A stretch of DNA of 64,000 nt from Sphagnum compactum. Taxonomy: Eukaryota; Bryophyta; Sphagnopsida; Sphagnales. This document shows, one piece after another, positions 33,560 to 45,076 of this stretch. The DNA lies in assembly GCA_965153455.1 (NCBI GenBank), contig OZ234493.1:31114213-31178212 (forward strand), given 5' to 3'. The notes under the pieces are model-generated. The model saw only the letters and a list, made by a program, of their open reading frames with translations, was not told the origin of the DNA and searched no databases. Made by a program: the position numbers and the translations under genes. Positions within the stretch are counted from its first letter, which is position 1. Every line of letters begins with the position of its first letter.

Positions 33560-35091
33560 CGTTGTTACACGCCTGCATGCGGCATCGTACGAGTGGCAAC
33601 TGCGAATATTCCCAAGACTGCGATTCGTCTCCCCCACCATCATCCCTCCCTCACTCACTCACTCTCTCTTTCTTTCGAAACTCCAGTTGCACACAATTTG
33701 GACCCAAATCTTGCTGTGGATTCATGTCCTTCTACAGTCTTTAGAAATTGGTGGTGATTTCCAGTTTTCGGTGTCTCGGAAGTAAAATTGCGTCACGGTG
33801 GGTCGTAGTTGATTTCTCACTTTTGTAGGATTTGCTGAAGAGTGAGAGAAATTTAGGGTGATTTCTCTCCAATCTCGAGGGAGCTCAGCAGCAGTAGTGT
33901 TGCATGCAGAATTTGTACATGCACGAGACACAATTTCGTCTAATTGATTGATAATCCCCAATAGTAAATGTTTAAAAGATCAGCTCCTGTCCGAGCTTTT
34001 CTTAAGTGAGTGGTTCTTTTTTTTCCCCCAGAAGATTTGGAAGTTTGTACACACCAGGTATGTCAATTTTTTGTGGTGCTACTGAAGAATTTGTGGCTGC
34101 TGCAGTTGTGGAATTGGTTCTTGCTCATCATTTGTTTCAACGAGCTGCCTGATTGATTGATGAGGTGTAGGAGCAATGTTCAATTGAGTTGATGAAGTTC
34201 AATGCCCCTACTAGAAGTTGCAGAAGCTGAAAATTGGGTTCAGCTTGCAGTTCTAGAAGTTATGAAAATTGGGTTGATGTTGATCCTTAGTCTTGTTATT
34301 GGGAGCTGTTTTTTTCTTTTTCTTTTTTTCCTTTTTTTCTCACTTGGGTGAGTGTGGAATTTCTGTGTCAGAAAAATTCTCATGTTGTAATTTCTAGCCG
34401 AAACCAATGAAGATTTCTTGACGCTGGTTTGGGTGAGGTTTCTTTCTGCAAAATCTCAACTTTTGGCTCTATGTCGCATGCAAGTTCAGAAGCTTGGACT
34501 CATTTCTTTCCAAAGCGGGGTTGTGGAATTTTAGGGTTAACAAATCTTGAGCTCTTGTCATGCTTTGAAATACATGGTTGAAGAAATCTGATCTTTTGTG
34601 GTGGGGTTTTGGAAAATTCTGGAAACTGTCAAGGATGAGATTTATGGGTTTTAGAAAATTTTGGAAAATGTCAAGGATGAGGTTTATTGCCTTCTGCTTA
34701 TGGACAAAATGTAGGAAAAAAATTTCCTTTTGATCAAAACCACACACACAGTAGTATTTGCTGCTTTTAATGAATACTTCTGGGGCATGGGGACAAACAG
34801 GGGGAGGAAGGAAGCAAGCGAGCGGGGCTCACATGGATTGAGAAGTATTGAAGGTCAAGTTCTCTTCTTTCTTTTATAAATGACAAAATGAAGATGCTTT
34901 CTCATGAATATTGGCATGACCCACAACTGACTACTCTACTTGGGGCAGATTTCTTTGCCAGGATTTTGTTCAAAAGTTATACATCCCTGTAACGGCACAG
35001 TGAACAGGTTGATAGTTGATACAGCCTACATTGATACTTAACTAGAGACCATTGCTACTCACAGGTGATCAGACAGTGAACACACACACCA
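33560..35091 (+). promoter_or_regulatory. Promoter, 5' UTR and leader intron of the LAZ1-like gene
   Basis: A GC-richer, CT-rich stretch (33625-33685, repeated CTCACTCACTCTCTCTTTC) is typical of a plant transcription start region. A good donor (CCAG|GTATGT, intron start 34058) and a good acceptor (CTACTCACAG, ending 35064) predict a ~1-kb leader intron that would place the ATG at 35092 in exon 2. Long leader introns often enhance expression in plants. The splice pair is inferred. Confidence 0.5.
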
Positions 35092-38000
35092 ATGGACAAT
35101 TTGTTAAGGATGGAGACAATGATCAGTACAAACTCATGGTCAAAACTGGTTTTTGAACCTGGAGAGGAGTTTGACAATCGCCTCATTACCAACATGGGTA
35201 ACTTCTCGATGTATACATGGGCATTGATAATTGCTGGCACTTTCACACTTTTTGCTCTCAGCCTTTCGTCACACCTTCTCCGAAGCCATCTTTCCAGCTA
35301 TAACAATCCCAATGTGAGAATTTCTCCATCTTTCCAGCCTATGTAACAATCCAAATGTGAGGTTTATTTTTCTGACAGAAGTTTAAAAAAAAAGAAAAAA
35401 GTTGGAACTTTTCTCCTCATTGATTTTTTTTTGCACGGACTGGATTGCCTGGTACTTGTTCCAACGCAAATTCATATGTGAAGAATAAGAAGAAGTATCT
35501 GGTGTCAGATTTGTATCGATTTTTTGCATGTGGGAAATTTATTCACAGTTTTTGCTTCTTTCTGGAGTGGGTCATGGATCAGAGATGCAGTTGTTTCTGC
35601 TGTGGAATTTGTTGTCGTTCCAAAATATCTGAATTTGACCTTAACTTGATCCATGGTTGATGGAGTCATGGGTGGGTGATGTATGTGAAAGTCTGCTTCT
35701 TTCTCTCATGGGTTTAGTCAAGTCATAGAATCAACATATTGTGGTGCCTTAGATGATCTTTGCTATTATGAAAGTTGACTGGATTGAAGTTAAATCAGTC
35801 CTTGGGGCAAGAAGAAGCAGATATGATGATTAATCTTCACTGGTTTTCTCTTTTTGTGTTTTCCCTTTGCAGGAGCAAAAATGGCTGATCGGTATTATAT
35901 TGATGGTTCCTGTTTATTCAGTCACATCGGTAACAGAACTTTTCACTTCATTGAGCTATCACTTTGTATTCCTGTTTCATACTAGGGAGATGATTTCTGT
36001 GCCAGGGTCTCAGATTACCCGAGCCTCCTTTTCTAGATCTGCAGCCTTTTAAAAGAAACAAAGAAAAAAGATTGTCCACATCCAATGCACAGAACTTTTT
36101 TCTTCTCATTTGCTATGCTCTTGCATAGGCTGCAGTTCTTATCATTGTCGAAGCCCAGATATGCTGTGTACATTGCAACATTGGGAGAATGCTATGAAGC
36201 ATTTGCTCTTTACTCCTTTGGGCGCTACCTGATTGCCTGCCTAGGTGAATATCCCCTCATAATGCTCCAATTGCTCTACTATTTTTTTCCCTAATTTGAT
36301 CTTAGCAACTACGCTGGAAATCTGGATACATATATATATATATATATATGATTTTTATTTTATTTTTAAAAACAAAATCCTCGACACTTACTTGTACAAT
36401 GTGACATTTAGCCATCTGGGAAAATACTTTATAGATGGGTTTATGGGTGGGTTTGTGAATTTGAATTGCCCATTTGCATATGTGCAATTAACTTCAGTGT
36501 TGATTTGTACGTAGGTGAAGAGGAGATGGCAGTTACAAGGTTGGCAAAACAAGGATCAGACAAGGAGTTCATGCACAGTGGGCTGTTACTGGATGAAAAA
36601 TCAGGCTCAGACCATCATGATTTGGTGGCACATCCTGTTCCTCTCAAATGGTGTCTGGATCCATGGCGACTCGGTCGCCAATTTTATGACACGACCAAAT
36701 TTGGCATTGTGCAATATGTAAGACACTTGTGTTATTATATCACAACCACATAATCAATCGGTCATTCTCATTACTGTTATGTTGCAAATATATAGCCGAT
36801 TTTGGGAAAATGTCCTTGGATGAATTTCTTTTCACCTTTTATCCATTGAAGCCGTTGATCAAGAACGGGAGGATGAGAAATTATCCTTCCAAGGATTTTC
36901 CAGTATATATATATACATACTGAGAGCGTTCGTTTGATGAGTTGGAGTTTTTAGTTTTTACGTTACAATTAATTCTAGACTTGGGCCACCTTTGCAGAGA
37001 GACATCCAGATTCTGAGTTTCCAGGTTCAGGGTTTAGGGTTTAAACCCTAAACCCTTTACCCTTGCTCAAAGAATTGGATGTTTTTGGACTTGAGAGATC
37101 TCATGCAAGCAAGTCACTGGGGTTTTTTTACATTGCAGATTATAATGAAAGTGCTGGGATCATGGGCTGCTCTCATCCTGGAGATATTCGATAAGTATGG
37201 TGAAGGCGATTTTGATTTTTCAAAGGGGTAAAACATTTTCAGTACATTTCTGGCATGCTTGGTTCTTTTTCTGTCATCCTTTCTGCAAATGGGATAGCTT
37301 CCATTTTAGCTCTGAGCCTTTCTGCCTTACCCTTCTGTAGTATGTGCTTATATAGCCCTTGTCTCCCAAGGTGGATTGTCACATAAATGTATGCCTCAAT
37401 GTAAAGAGCTATGAGGAGTTTTCTAGTGTATTTGGAGGTAACCATATATAGGGCAGAAATTTTTCATCTGCAAAAGGGTGAGCATTTCAAAAAGCAAAAT
37501 GTATGTTTTTTTCTTGAAGGTTTTTGTTGAACATTTTCCTTCTTTGCATTTTCTCTAACAGCAAATTGTGTGGGGAATTTCTTGGGGCAGGTACCCGTAC
37601 ATAACAGTAGTTCAAAATTTTAGCCAATTGTGGGCGCTTTACTGTCTTGTGAAATTCTACCAGGTCACCAAGCACGAGCTCCACGAGATCAACCCATTAG
37701 CCAAATTCCTTTGTTTCAAGGCAGTTGTGTTTGTCACATGGTGGCAAGGTGTGGTAATCGCATTGCTGTTCACCACTGGCATTGTCACAACCCAACCTGC
37801 ATCTCCCCACAAACCCAGTGACAATGCACCTGCAGAGCAGCTCCAGACCAGCCTCCAGAACTTCATTATTTGCATTGAAGTAAGTTTCTCTTGTCTTGTG
37901 CAGTTCCAGGGAACTATGAAGCTCAATTGCATTGTACAGTTACACATAGAAAACTCACAACCATAAGATGATCTTTGAGTTTTCTAATACGATAAATTGA

Positions 38001-39359
38001 TGAGTGTTGTGAATGGCACACAGTTGCTGATTTATGGATGAGAAGAAACCTTTATGACTTGTAGTAGAGCATCATATTGAAACACTTGGATTTTTGGGTA
38101 TGCTAAACCCTTAACCTTGATTTTCTGGTTGTGTGTGTGTGTGTGTGTGTCTGTAAAAGATGGCAATTGCAGCTGTGGCACATATTTACGTATACCCTGC
38201 AACTCCCTATCAGCAGCATCTGGACAGGAAAGAGCAGAATGTGAACAGTTTTGGTAGCGTGATGGTTGATGAGATTGAAGAAGACCTTGAGATTGCAGCA
38301 ACGAGTGTTAAAGACAGTATACAAGATGTTGTAATTGGCGGTGGTGGACATGTAAGATTCTTATCCTCACTGATCATATTTCATGAAGTTATATCTACTG
38401 AAAATTTAGGGTTTAGGGTTTTAGTTTAGGACTCCATGACCCAAAGAGTTTTTGTATGAACCCAAGAGCTAAATTTTGTGTTCTCCTGCTGTTTCCAGTA
38501 CTCATTTGGGTTCCATGACCAAATTTCAAGCTTTTGTGTAACCCTCCTGCTTTTGGGACGCAGTTTTATTATCACTAATTTGGGATGTTGTCAGGTGGTG
38601 GAGGATGTGAGACTTACAGTCTCACAAGCAGCTGAGCCAGTGGAAACAGGTATCACAAAAGTGAATAAAGCTTTGCAAGAAAATGTGGGAAAGATGAACG
38701 AAACACTACAGGAGAAAGGAACAAAGTTGAATGAAACATTGCACAAGAAAGTTCATCAATGGGACAGAAGACGAGAGGAGAAGATCAGCAAAGAAGGAAC
38801 TTACATGATTGATGACAATGAGGAAGATCACCCACAACTTGTGGAAACTAAGGAAAATGTGCGAGTTGAGCATGACACACAACAAACAGGTCCCGATGCA
38901 GATGAGGCTGAGGATTCACCATCCTCATCATCATTGTCAAGAAGTCCTTGTTCAACCAAGTCTATGGGGTATCTGAAAAAAGAAGTTTCAGGCTCGATGA
39001 CAACTTCAAATTTGAAGGGTGATGGTGGTAGTGAGAAGATTTGTTACCGGCAACAGAGAGAGAGGTCCAATTCAATGGAGATGAACGAAACAGCTGCTGA
39101 AAAGGAGCGAACCAATGCTGCTGGTGAGTGTGAACAATTAGAGGAAAGGGTAGAAGTTCGTGAGCAAAGAAAGTTGAATCGACATGGCGACCCCATAAGC
39201 AAGGAGACAACTATGCAATGGGTAGGAAAGGATGAGAATGGAGTTGGTGACAAAGAGATCACCAAAGAGTATGAAGAGACCGAAATAGAAGAGGGAGAGA
39301 GGGTAGTCAAGGATGTGAAGAAGAAGAAGATATCACATAACAACAACACAAAGAGCTAA
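35092..39359 (+). CDS. LAZ1: LAZ1-like seven-helix membrane protein, OST-alpha/TMEM184 family (DUF300), 8 coding exons
   Basis: Arabidopsis LAZ1 proteins act at the vacuolar membrane, with roles reported in cell death control and brassinosteroid signalling; the transport substrate is not settled. Coding exons: 35092-35313, 35873-35929, 36136-36244, 36515-36717, 37139-37227, 37591-37879, 38160-38351, 38595-39359. All are GT-AG with consistent phases, giving 1926 bases (641 residues plus stop). Family landmarks are the first helix (about residues 44-62), I-L-M-V-P-V-Y in exon 2, C-Y-E-A-F-A-L-Y plus R-Y-L-I-A-C-L in exon 3, N-F-S-Q-L-W-A-L-Y-C-L and T-W-W-Q-G in exon 6, and the last helix ending in exon 7. 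Exon 8 (residues 388-641) has a heptad-like segment (N-K-A-L-Q-E-N-V-x-K-M-N-E-T-L type repeats), then a long acidic, Ser-rich, Lys-ending tail. The protein is longer than typical LAZ1 (~480) because of this tail. The intron before exon 7 ends in a (GT)n run and a weak pyrimidine tract, so that acceptor is the least certain. Confidence 0.9.
36332..36351. repeat. (TA)n microsatellite in a LAZ1 intron
   Basis: About ten TA units lie in intron 3, between the exons ending 36244 and starting 36515. Confidence 0.85.
37028..37056. repeat. Palindromic telomere-type repeat in LAZ1 intron 4
   Basis: The order is AGGGTTTAGGGTTT then AAACCCTAAACCCT, a 14-bp perfect inverted repeat without a spacer. It sits ~80 bases upstream of the exon at 37139. 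A further direct pair of TTTAGGG units occurs in the intron at about 38406-38424. Confidence 0.92.
38131..38151 (+). repeat. (GT)n run immediately before the LAZ1 exon 7 acceptor
   Basis: About ten GT units end 9 bases before the acceptor AG (38158-38159), occupying the place of the normal pyrimidine tract. Repeat length may influence splicing of exon 7. Confidence 0.85.
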
Positions 39360-41160
39360 TTTGGGTCTAGATCTTGAGGTGTGATTGATTAAGAGCTTTG
39401 ATTCAGGTGTAGATAGATTTCAGAGGTGTAGATAGATTTCAAGTGTGTAGATTACTTAAGAGCTTTGGCCAATACAAAAGAATTGTTGGGTATGTAATCT
39501 AACCTAAAAATATTCAAAAAACATATATGATTACCTATATCCATGACTTAATTTGCCATTTCCAAAACCCTAAGTGCTAATCATGTGCACTTATACCCTT
39601 GCTTTGTACCCATATGTTAAACGAAGTTGTGAAGGATATGTAGTTGGGTATATTAGGTCTTCAATTGAATTGACTTTGTTTCTTTTCTCTCATTTTTTCT
39701 TTTTTCCGCTCCTTAGAAATGCTTTGTAATCTTTTACAATCAAAGGCCCATGCAATGTTTTGTTTTTGGCTTTCTCATTGTCGCAAAATTGACCCCTATC
39801 TTCTAGGTGGATTGAGATGGCAAAATACCAAGTGACAATATTGCTCAAATGGTGTTGTTTTTTCAATATTTGTTTTTTTGTATAATGATGACGATAGTTT
39901 TAGTTCAATTTTCATGGTATGTGGCAACATAGACTTGTTAGTGGTAGAAACAAAGTTGCAAGGGACAAGTCAAGGTTTTAACATTTTTGCAAAGTTTATT
40001 TTACTGGTTAGCAATTTGGTCATAATATTGTTGCAAATAGCAACTTGGTCTTTTAATGTCCTCACAAGTCCAACCAAGACCAAAATGAACTTGGCTGAAC
40101 TTGGCTGACAGCTGAACAATATCAAAGCTCTTGAATTTTGAAACCCAATGTTCATTGCTCATTATTCACATAATAATATATTGTATACTACCCAATGTCC
40201 GCAAATGTCAATATCAATCAATTGCAAGTCCACAATTTTGAACAACCAACCACACACTTTAGACCTAAGTCACACAAGGTCATGTTCATAAACAATTCTT
40301 TAGACAGTTTGCAAAAGTAAAATCCAAAGTAATAGACAATACAACAAACACACATATACACACAAATTATCTTCAAACATAACATGGATAAAGCCGGTGG
40401 GAAGTCTATGCAAAACTAGAATGAATCACATGTGTAGTAGAGTGGTCATCACATTCCAACAAAAAATTGTGCCACTAAATCAAAGAAAAAAAATTTATTG
40501 GAGAATTCTTTTTTTAGTTTCCTATTCGTTTCCCAAGTCCTTAAGCCTATTGTCCTCCTCAACTTAATGAAGTACTTGACATTAACATTGCATAAGGTAC
40601 TTCGACTCCTCTAGCTTGTGAGTATGTGACTTCTAATTACATCTTCACCAAAACACCAAATTAGGTTAGTTAAGGCAACATATTGATTAAAGCTGGAAGC
40701 CCTAAGTTATTATATCATGCTACAACATTTTAAAAAGTGGTTGCACTATTGCAATAAACATTATGGCAAAAGGTTTTATCTACAAAATCCAAGCTGACAG
40801 CTAAATGAGAAATACTTAAAAATTTTGATACATTTCCAAAATCCAAAGTTGAAGATGTATTTTTCACAAAGTTTTTGCGGTGATAGATTTAATGCAATGC
40901 CTTCTTAGGGAGTTGAACCCTAGTCCAAAAGAAGACATTGCCTTCTTGTAATGGAAGGTGACCCTACAAAAAAAAGAAAACATGAGTATTGACAGCTTTA
41001 TCTAGATTCATTATTGAATAGGAATTTTATAAATAGAATTAAGATTATGAACTTGTTTGAACACAAGAGGTAAAATTTGTGAAGATGCCATATAGGTTGC
41101 CTTCTCATAAAACTACTCCAAATTTCTATAGGTCTAACCCATATTGGGATTTTGCTTCAT
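39360..41160. other. LAZ1 3' UTR followed by gene-free DNA
   Basis: The 3' UTR starts at 39360 and includes a short triplication of GTGTAGATAGATTTCA (39407-39450). Beyond about 39800 the sequence turns AT-rich, with no coding signal up to the hAT fossil at 41167. Confidence 0.55.
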
Positions 41161-41166
41161 TCCAAT

Positions 41167-42310
41167 TTATGATTCCAATTTATGATGCCATCGTGGAATG
41201 GAAATGTGTACAAATTTTTTTTTAAAAGTCCTAAACATACATCTTAACAACCAATCCACATTAGTTGTTAGACAGTTCTTTAATTTGGACTTCATAAAAG
41301 TGACGATAGAAAAGGCATGTTCATTTTCAACACTCTTTAAAATCAAAACAATTGCAAGTTCAATAAGTTTGAAATATTCAGAAATTCTATTTATCAAAAT
41401 CACATTAAAAACAAACCTTTTCCACATTCAAGTGGTTGGGTTGTAATCATGGGGAGGATTCAAAGCAACCTCACTATTGGATTGCATGGTGGTCATAAAA
41501 AAACTAGGTTGTTGCTCAAGTAAAACATGATCCATAAGGGTGCATGTGATTTGCCATATGGTTAAGTCATATTGTGACAACAATTATATGATTTTTCAAT
41601 TTGCAAGTGTTTAGGGAATGTCATGCCAACTTTTAGTTATACCCAATGTTGAGGGTAAATAATGTCAATAGTTCATTCATAAGTTCCTATGCTAGAAATC
41701 TTCTATCAAGTTCAATTATCAAATCTTTTTGCTATAGAAATGCATTGGTTTTTTACATCTTGGCATATAGTTGCACAATCCTTTTTAGTGACCATGGACA
41801 TAACTCCAATGCACTTGTCAATTTTGTGCAACATGTAAAATTATTCCTTGAAACAAAAAGTAGTGTAGTATGTTTTTGTGTGATGGGCTCAAGGTGCCAA
41901 ATTGTCATCAATGCATCAAATTTTAATCCCACCAAATCCACAAAATTATGGAATTAACCATGTGAGAAATGTTGTTAAGGTCCACATAGAGATTATAGAG
42001 ATCAACTTGAATAAACTTCATTGCTGCCACAAAATCACAAATTATGGAATTAACCATGTGAGAAATGTTGTTTAAGGTCCACATAGAGGTTATAGAGATC
42101 AACTTGAATAAACTTCATTGCTGCCACAAAATCACAAATGAAGCAATTTCCATTTTGAACAAGTTTGTTCAAACTTTGCACTACCTCCAACATTGCAAAC
42201 ACACACATTAGTCCCATCATAGTTTCCACATCACATAACAATTCATAGTTAGTGACAACAACTGAATTAATAGAAAGCACTAATAGAAATCTTGTCATTT
42301 GTAACTAGTC
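41167..42310 (-). pseudogene. hAT-superfamily transposase fossil (minus strand)
   Basis: hAT transposases cut and paste DNA elements with 8-bp target duplications. Read on the minus strand, 42298-42050 encodes N-Y-E-L-L-C-D-V-E-T-M-M-G-L and L-E-V-V-Q-S-L-N-K-L-V-Q-N, a segment I associate with hAT-derived plant proteins. After several breaks, 41427-41167 carries the hAT C-terminal dimerisation region (S-V-E-N-E-H-A-F-S-I, then K-S-K-L-K-N-C-L-T-T). Stops and frameshifts separate the pieces, and a ~97-bp tandem duplication interrupts the frame. No terminal repeats were found. Confidence 0.7.
41943..42138. repeat. Tandem duplication (~97-bp unit) inside the hAT fossil
   Basis: Two adjacent copies, beginning AAATTATGGAATTAACCATG at 41943 and 42039, differ at only two or three positions, so the duplication is recent compared with the decay of the transposase around it. 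Confidence 0.93.
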
Positions 42311-42479
42311 ATTATGCAATGTGTGCAACTAAGTGTCGTTTGCAACTAGATTGGTTGTGTTTGCAATTACAAATTAGGTATTGTATAATTTTTGGTCATA
42401 TGGTTATGTGTGTAGTTGACATGTAATTAGTAGTGCACAAAATGAGAACATGTCATCAAAATCATGGCCTAAGTTAATA

Positions 42480-42770
42480 CATACCTATGTTAGTACACCC
42501 AATATATCTGCTAAACTATGTGCAATAATCTTATATTTTTAATATTAACGTAAACCCATGTTAACTAATGTTACCCAAAGCAAAACATTGCCTAAACATA
42601 GGCTAAACTAATTAAATTAACCATGGTTAAACTAGTCACGGTTAACCTAACTATTAAGCTAAACTAATTATGGCTAAACTAATTAGGAGGTTAAACTAAC
42701 TAAATTGATCATGGCTAAACTAATTATTGAGACTAAACTAACCATGGCTAAACTAAGTATTTGTGAAAAA
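42480..42770. repeat. Degenerate GGCTAAACTAATTA tandem-like repeat
   Basis: Roughly 290 bases made of diverged copies of a 14-20 bp unit around GGCTAAACTAATTA and ATCATGGCTAAACTAA. They lack a strict period and resemble the cluster at 17560-18380 in style but not in word. Confidence 0.7.
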
Positions 42771-43374
42771 CTTCCATAGATTTTTTTTCACAAAAGCTTG
42801 GTCTGTTTTTTTCTTTGCTGTGTACATAAAAAGTTCATTCATGGCAAAGCAAAGTCTGGTGAAAGACTAAAGCTCCTATTTTTTCCACTTCAAAATCTCT
42901 TTGTGCAAACTGTTAATGTAGACTTCATCTGGTGCAGTTTCTTTGTTTGCAACCACAAGTCTAGAGATTTCGATCAACACATTCCAATCTTAGTTTTGAA
43001 ATCTGTCATTCTGTTTGTTGGATGCAGTGATACAAAGAAGAAGCAGTAAGCAAGCAAATAGTGTCATTCCTGGTGAGCTTTTAATCCTAAATCTCTTGAA
43101 GTTTCCAAAAAGAAGCATTGACAGCAGGACAGTGGAGCAGCCATATGTTAGGTTGACATCAATATGGTTTCTCCATTGTCCCAATATCAACACCCACTGT
43201 AGATGTTGGGACATTAATGGGCATCACTGTTCATACCCATTGATTTTTCACTGCACTTGAATTTTGGTTTTTTCCAGTACATCAAAGGTATTGAGGTCTT
43301 GCACCAGTTGTTAGAATTTGGACATAAAGTTTCTCAAATGGAGGAAATTCCTGAGATTGGGATATGGTTTGCAG

Positions 43375-45075
43375 GTTTCAACTGTGGTGAGGCAGCAAAT
43401 TTTGCCATCCCTGTATGGCTGGATGTGGCAAGGGAAGCAGCCGCTTGGCGAGCAGCCATGAATTATCTTCCCAGGCTCTCCCACGAGCAACTCCTTTACT
43501 TGCTGGCCATGTCTATTGCATCCAGGCTTTTAGCTTGTTTTATAGAGAGCTTTTCCTTTTTTGGTGTATTAGTGTAATTCCAGAAGATCTCTTTTGCTCA
43601 ACCATATACATCTCTCACTGGTCACTCCACATCCAACTTGACTTTTGGACATTGGCAACAGTTCCTGACTCATGATGCAGATTAGAGCTTAAAAGGGATC
43701 CTATGACAAGGATAATTATGGGGTGATTCCAGGCCACCTTTGAGCTCACCAACAGAGGTGCAAATTTCATGCCTGAAAGAGACGAAGAGAATCGGTGAGG
43801 AGATTGTGAAGACTGTGTTTGTGAACGATGTAATTTTCCATAACAGTCTGCTTGGCAAACTCACCAATCATGGTGTCACCAGCTGCATTCTGCTGAGTGA
43901 TGTTTGTAATGTAACTCTGCCAGCGCCCAGTCTGATGCACTCCAATTGTCTCCAATTGTAGAAGGTGGAATATTGACTCCTCAGGTACTTGAGAAAGAAC
44001 TGTTTAGTGGGGACTGTAATAATCAGTGTTGGAGCTTGGCCATGACCCCCAATGTAGAAGGTGAAGCCTTTTTAAATTAGGTGAAAGTAGCTGATGCACT
44101 GCGTTCAACCATCATGAGCAGAAGGAAGATGTGGTATTATCAGACAAAGGCGCACCAAGGAAGAGTGCATCCAATCTGAAGGAAGTTGATGGGCAAGATG
44201 TTTTGTGCACATCACACTGGTATGCATCAGAGGCAGTACTTTCAGTTGTCCCAGTGGAGGGCCAATCTCTTGGCAAGGATGTTGGTTCAGCTGGCTCACA
44301 ATATAAGTTTTCTATGTCCACCCCATCAATATTTCAGTTGGAATAATGGAGAGCTTGGCAGGTGATGTTGGGAGCACTGGTGATGAATTTGTAGTGTGTG
44401 AAGAACAACCAGAGTTTGATGATTCAAGTGGAGCAGTTGAGGTTTGTGCATCACACTCAGATCCAGCGCTCTCATCACTCCAGCTCTTGACAGCTGTTTA
44501 TAGTGTTAATTGTGAGATTGAGGATGATTGTTTCCTCCTCACCCTCAAGGTAAGGTTGGGTGATCTCCAGGTATTGCCTAAAACATGTATCACCATTTTT
44601 TGAGATTATTCACAAACATGATGATGCCTTTCAAGTGCATTTGTCAAAACTCCAAAATTCTGAATTTCACTTTAACTGTAGCTATTTGCTGATGAAATCT
44701 CTCGACCAGTGTAGGAAGTGGCAACACATACATTTCAATGCAGAGGGGATTTTTCTTGTCAGCATGCCCACACCTTGAAAACCTGTCACCACTTCTCAAG
44801 ATCAGTGCATACCAATTGGGTCTCTCATGCTCGTTCTACAACACCCACACCTGCAGCACAACAAAAATTCAGTGAAGATGGTCCTGACATAGTCAATGAT
44901 CTGATCACTCTAGAGCGCATACATGCAAGGTCTTGGCTCACTTACAGAGTAAAGAAGCCTGCTAATTACAGTACAACCAAATATTTCTTTTTGTACAACA
45001 GTAGTCCTTCACACTTGAATTGTGTTAATGGCACATGTTGCGTTAATGTCAAGTACAATTTCCATCCCATTGCTG
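43375..45075 (+). pseudogene. Fragment of a JmjC histone demethylase gene (REF6/ELF6 class)
   Basis: Intact REF6/ELF6-type proteins remove methyl groups from histone H3 lysines and bind DNA through C2H2 zinc fingers. Directly after an acceptor-like TTTGCAG, the plus strand encodes F-N-C-G-E-A-A-N-F-A, then W-L-D-V-A-R-E-A-A, A-A-M-N-Y-L-P and L-S-H-E-Q-L-L-Y-L-L-A-M-S (43377-43520), the C-terminal end of the JmjC catalytic domain. A second block at about 43767-43860 (L-K-E-T-K-R, then V-K-T-V-F-V-N-D-V) fits the segment that follows JmjC. Frames at 44131-44600 and 44780-44960 are probably decayed linker exons but are not diagnostic. The iron-binding part upstream and the zinc fingers downstream are missing. 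The base composition is gene-like. I judge it a truncated gene copy. Confidence 0.65.
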
Positions 45076-45076
45076 A

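Noticed and set aside
43257-43374. N-terminal extension of the JmjC frame (Y-I-K-G-I-E-V-L-H)
   Set aside because: It does not match the conserved sequence expected before F-N-C-G-E-A-A-N, and an acceptor AG separates them, so it is read as intron.
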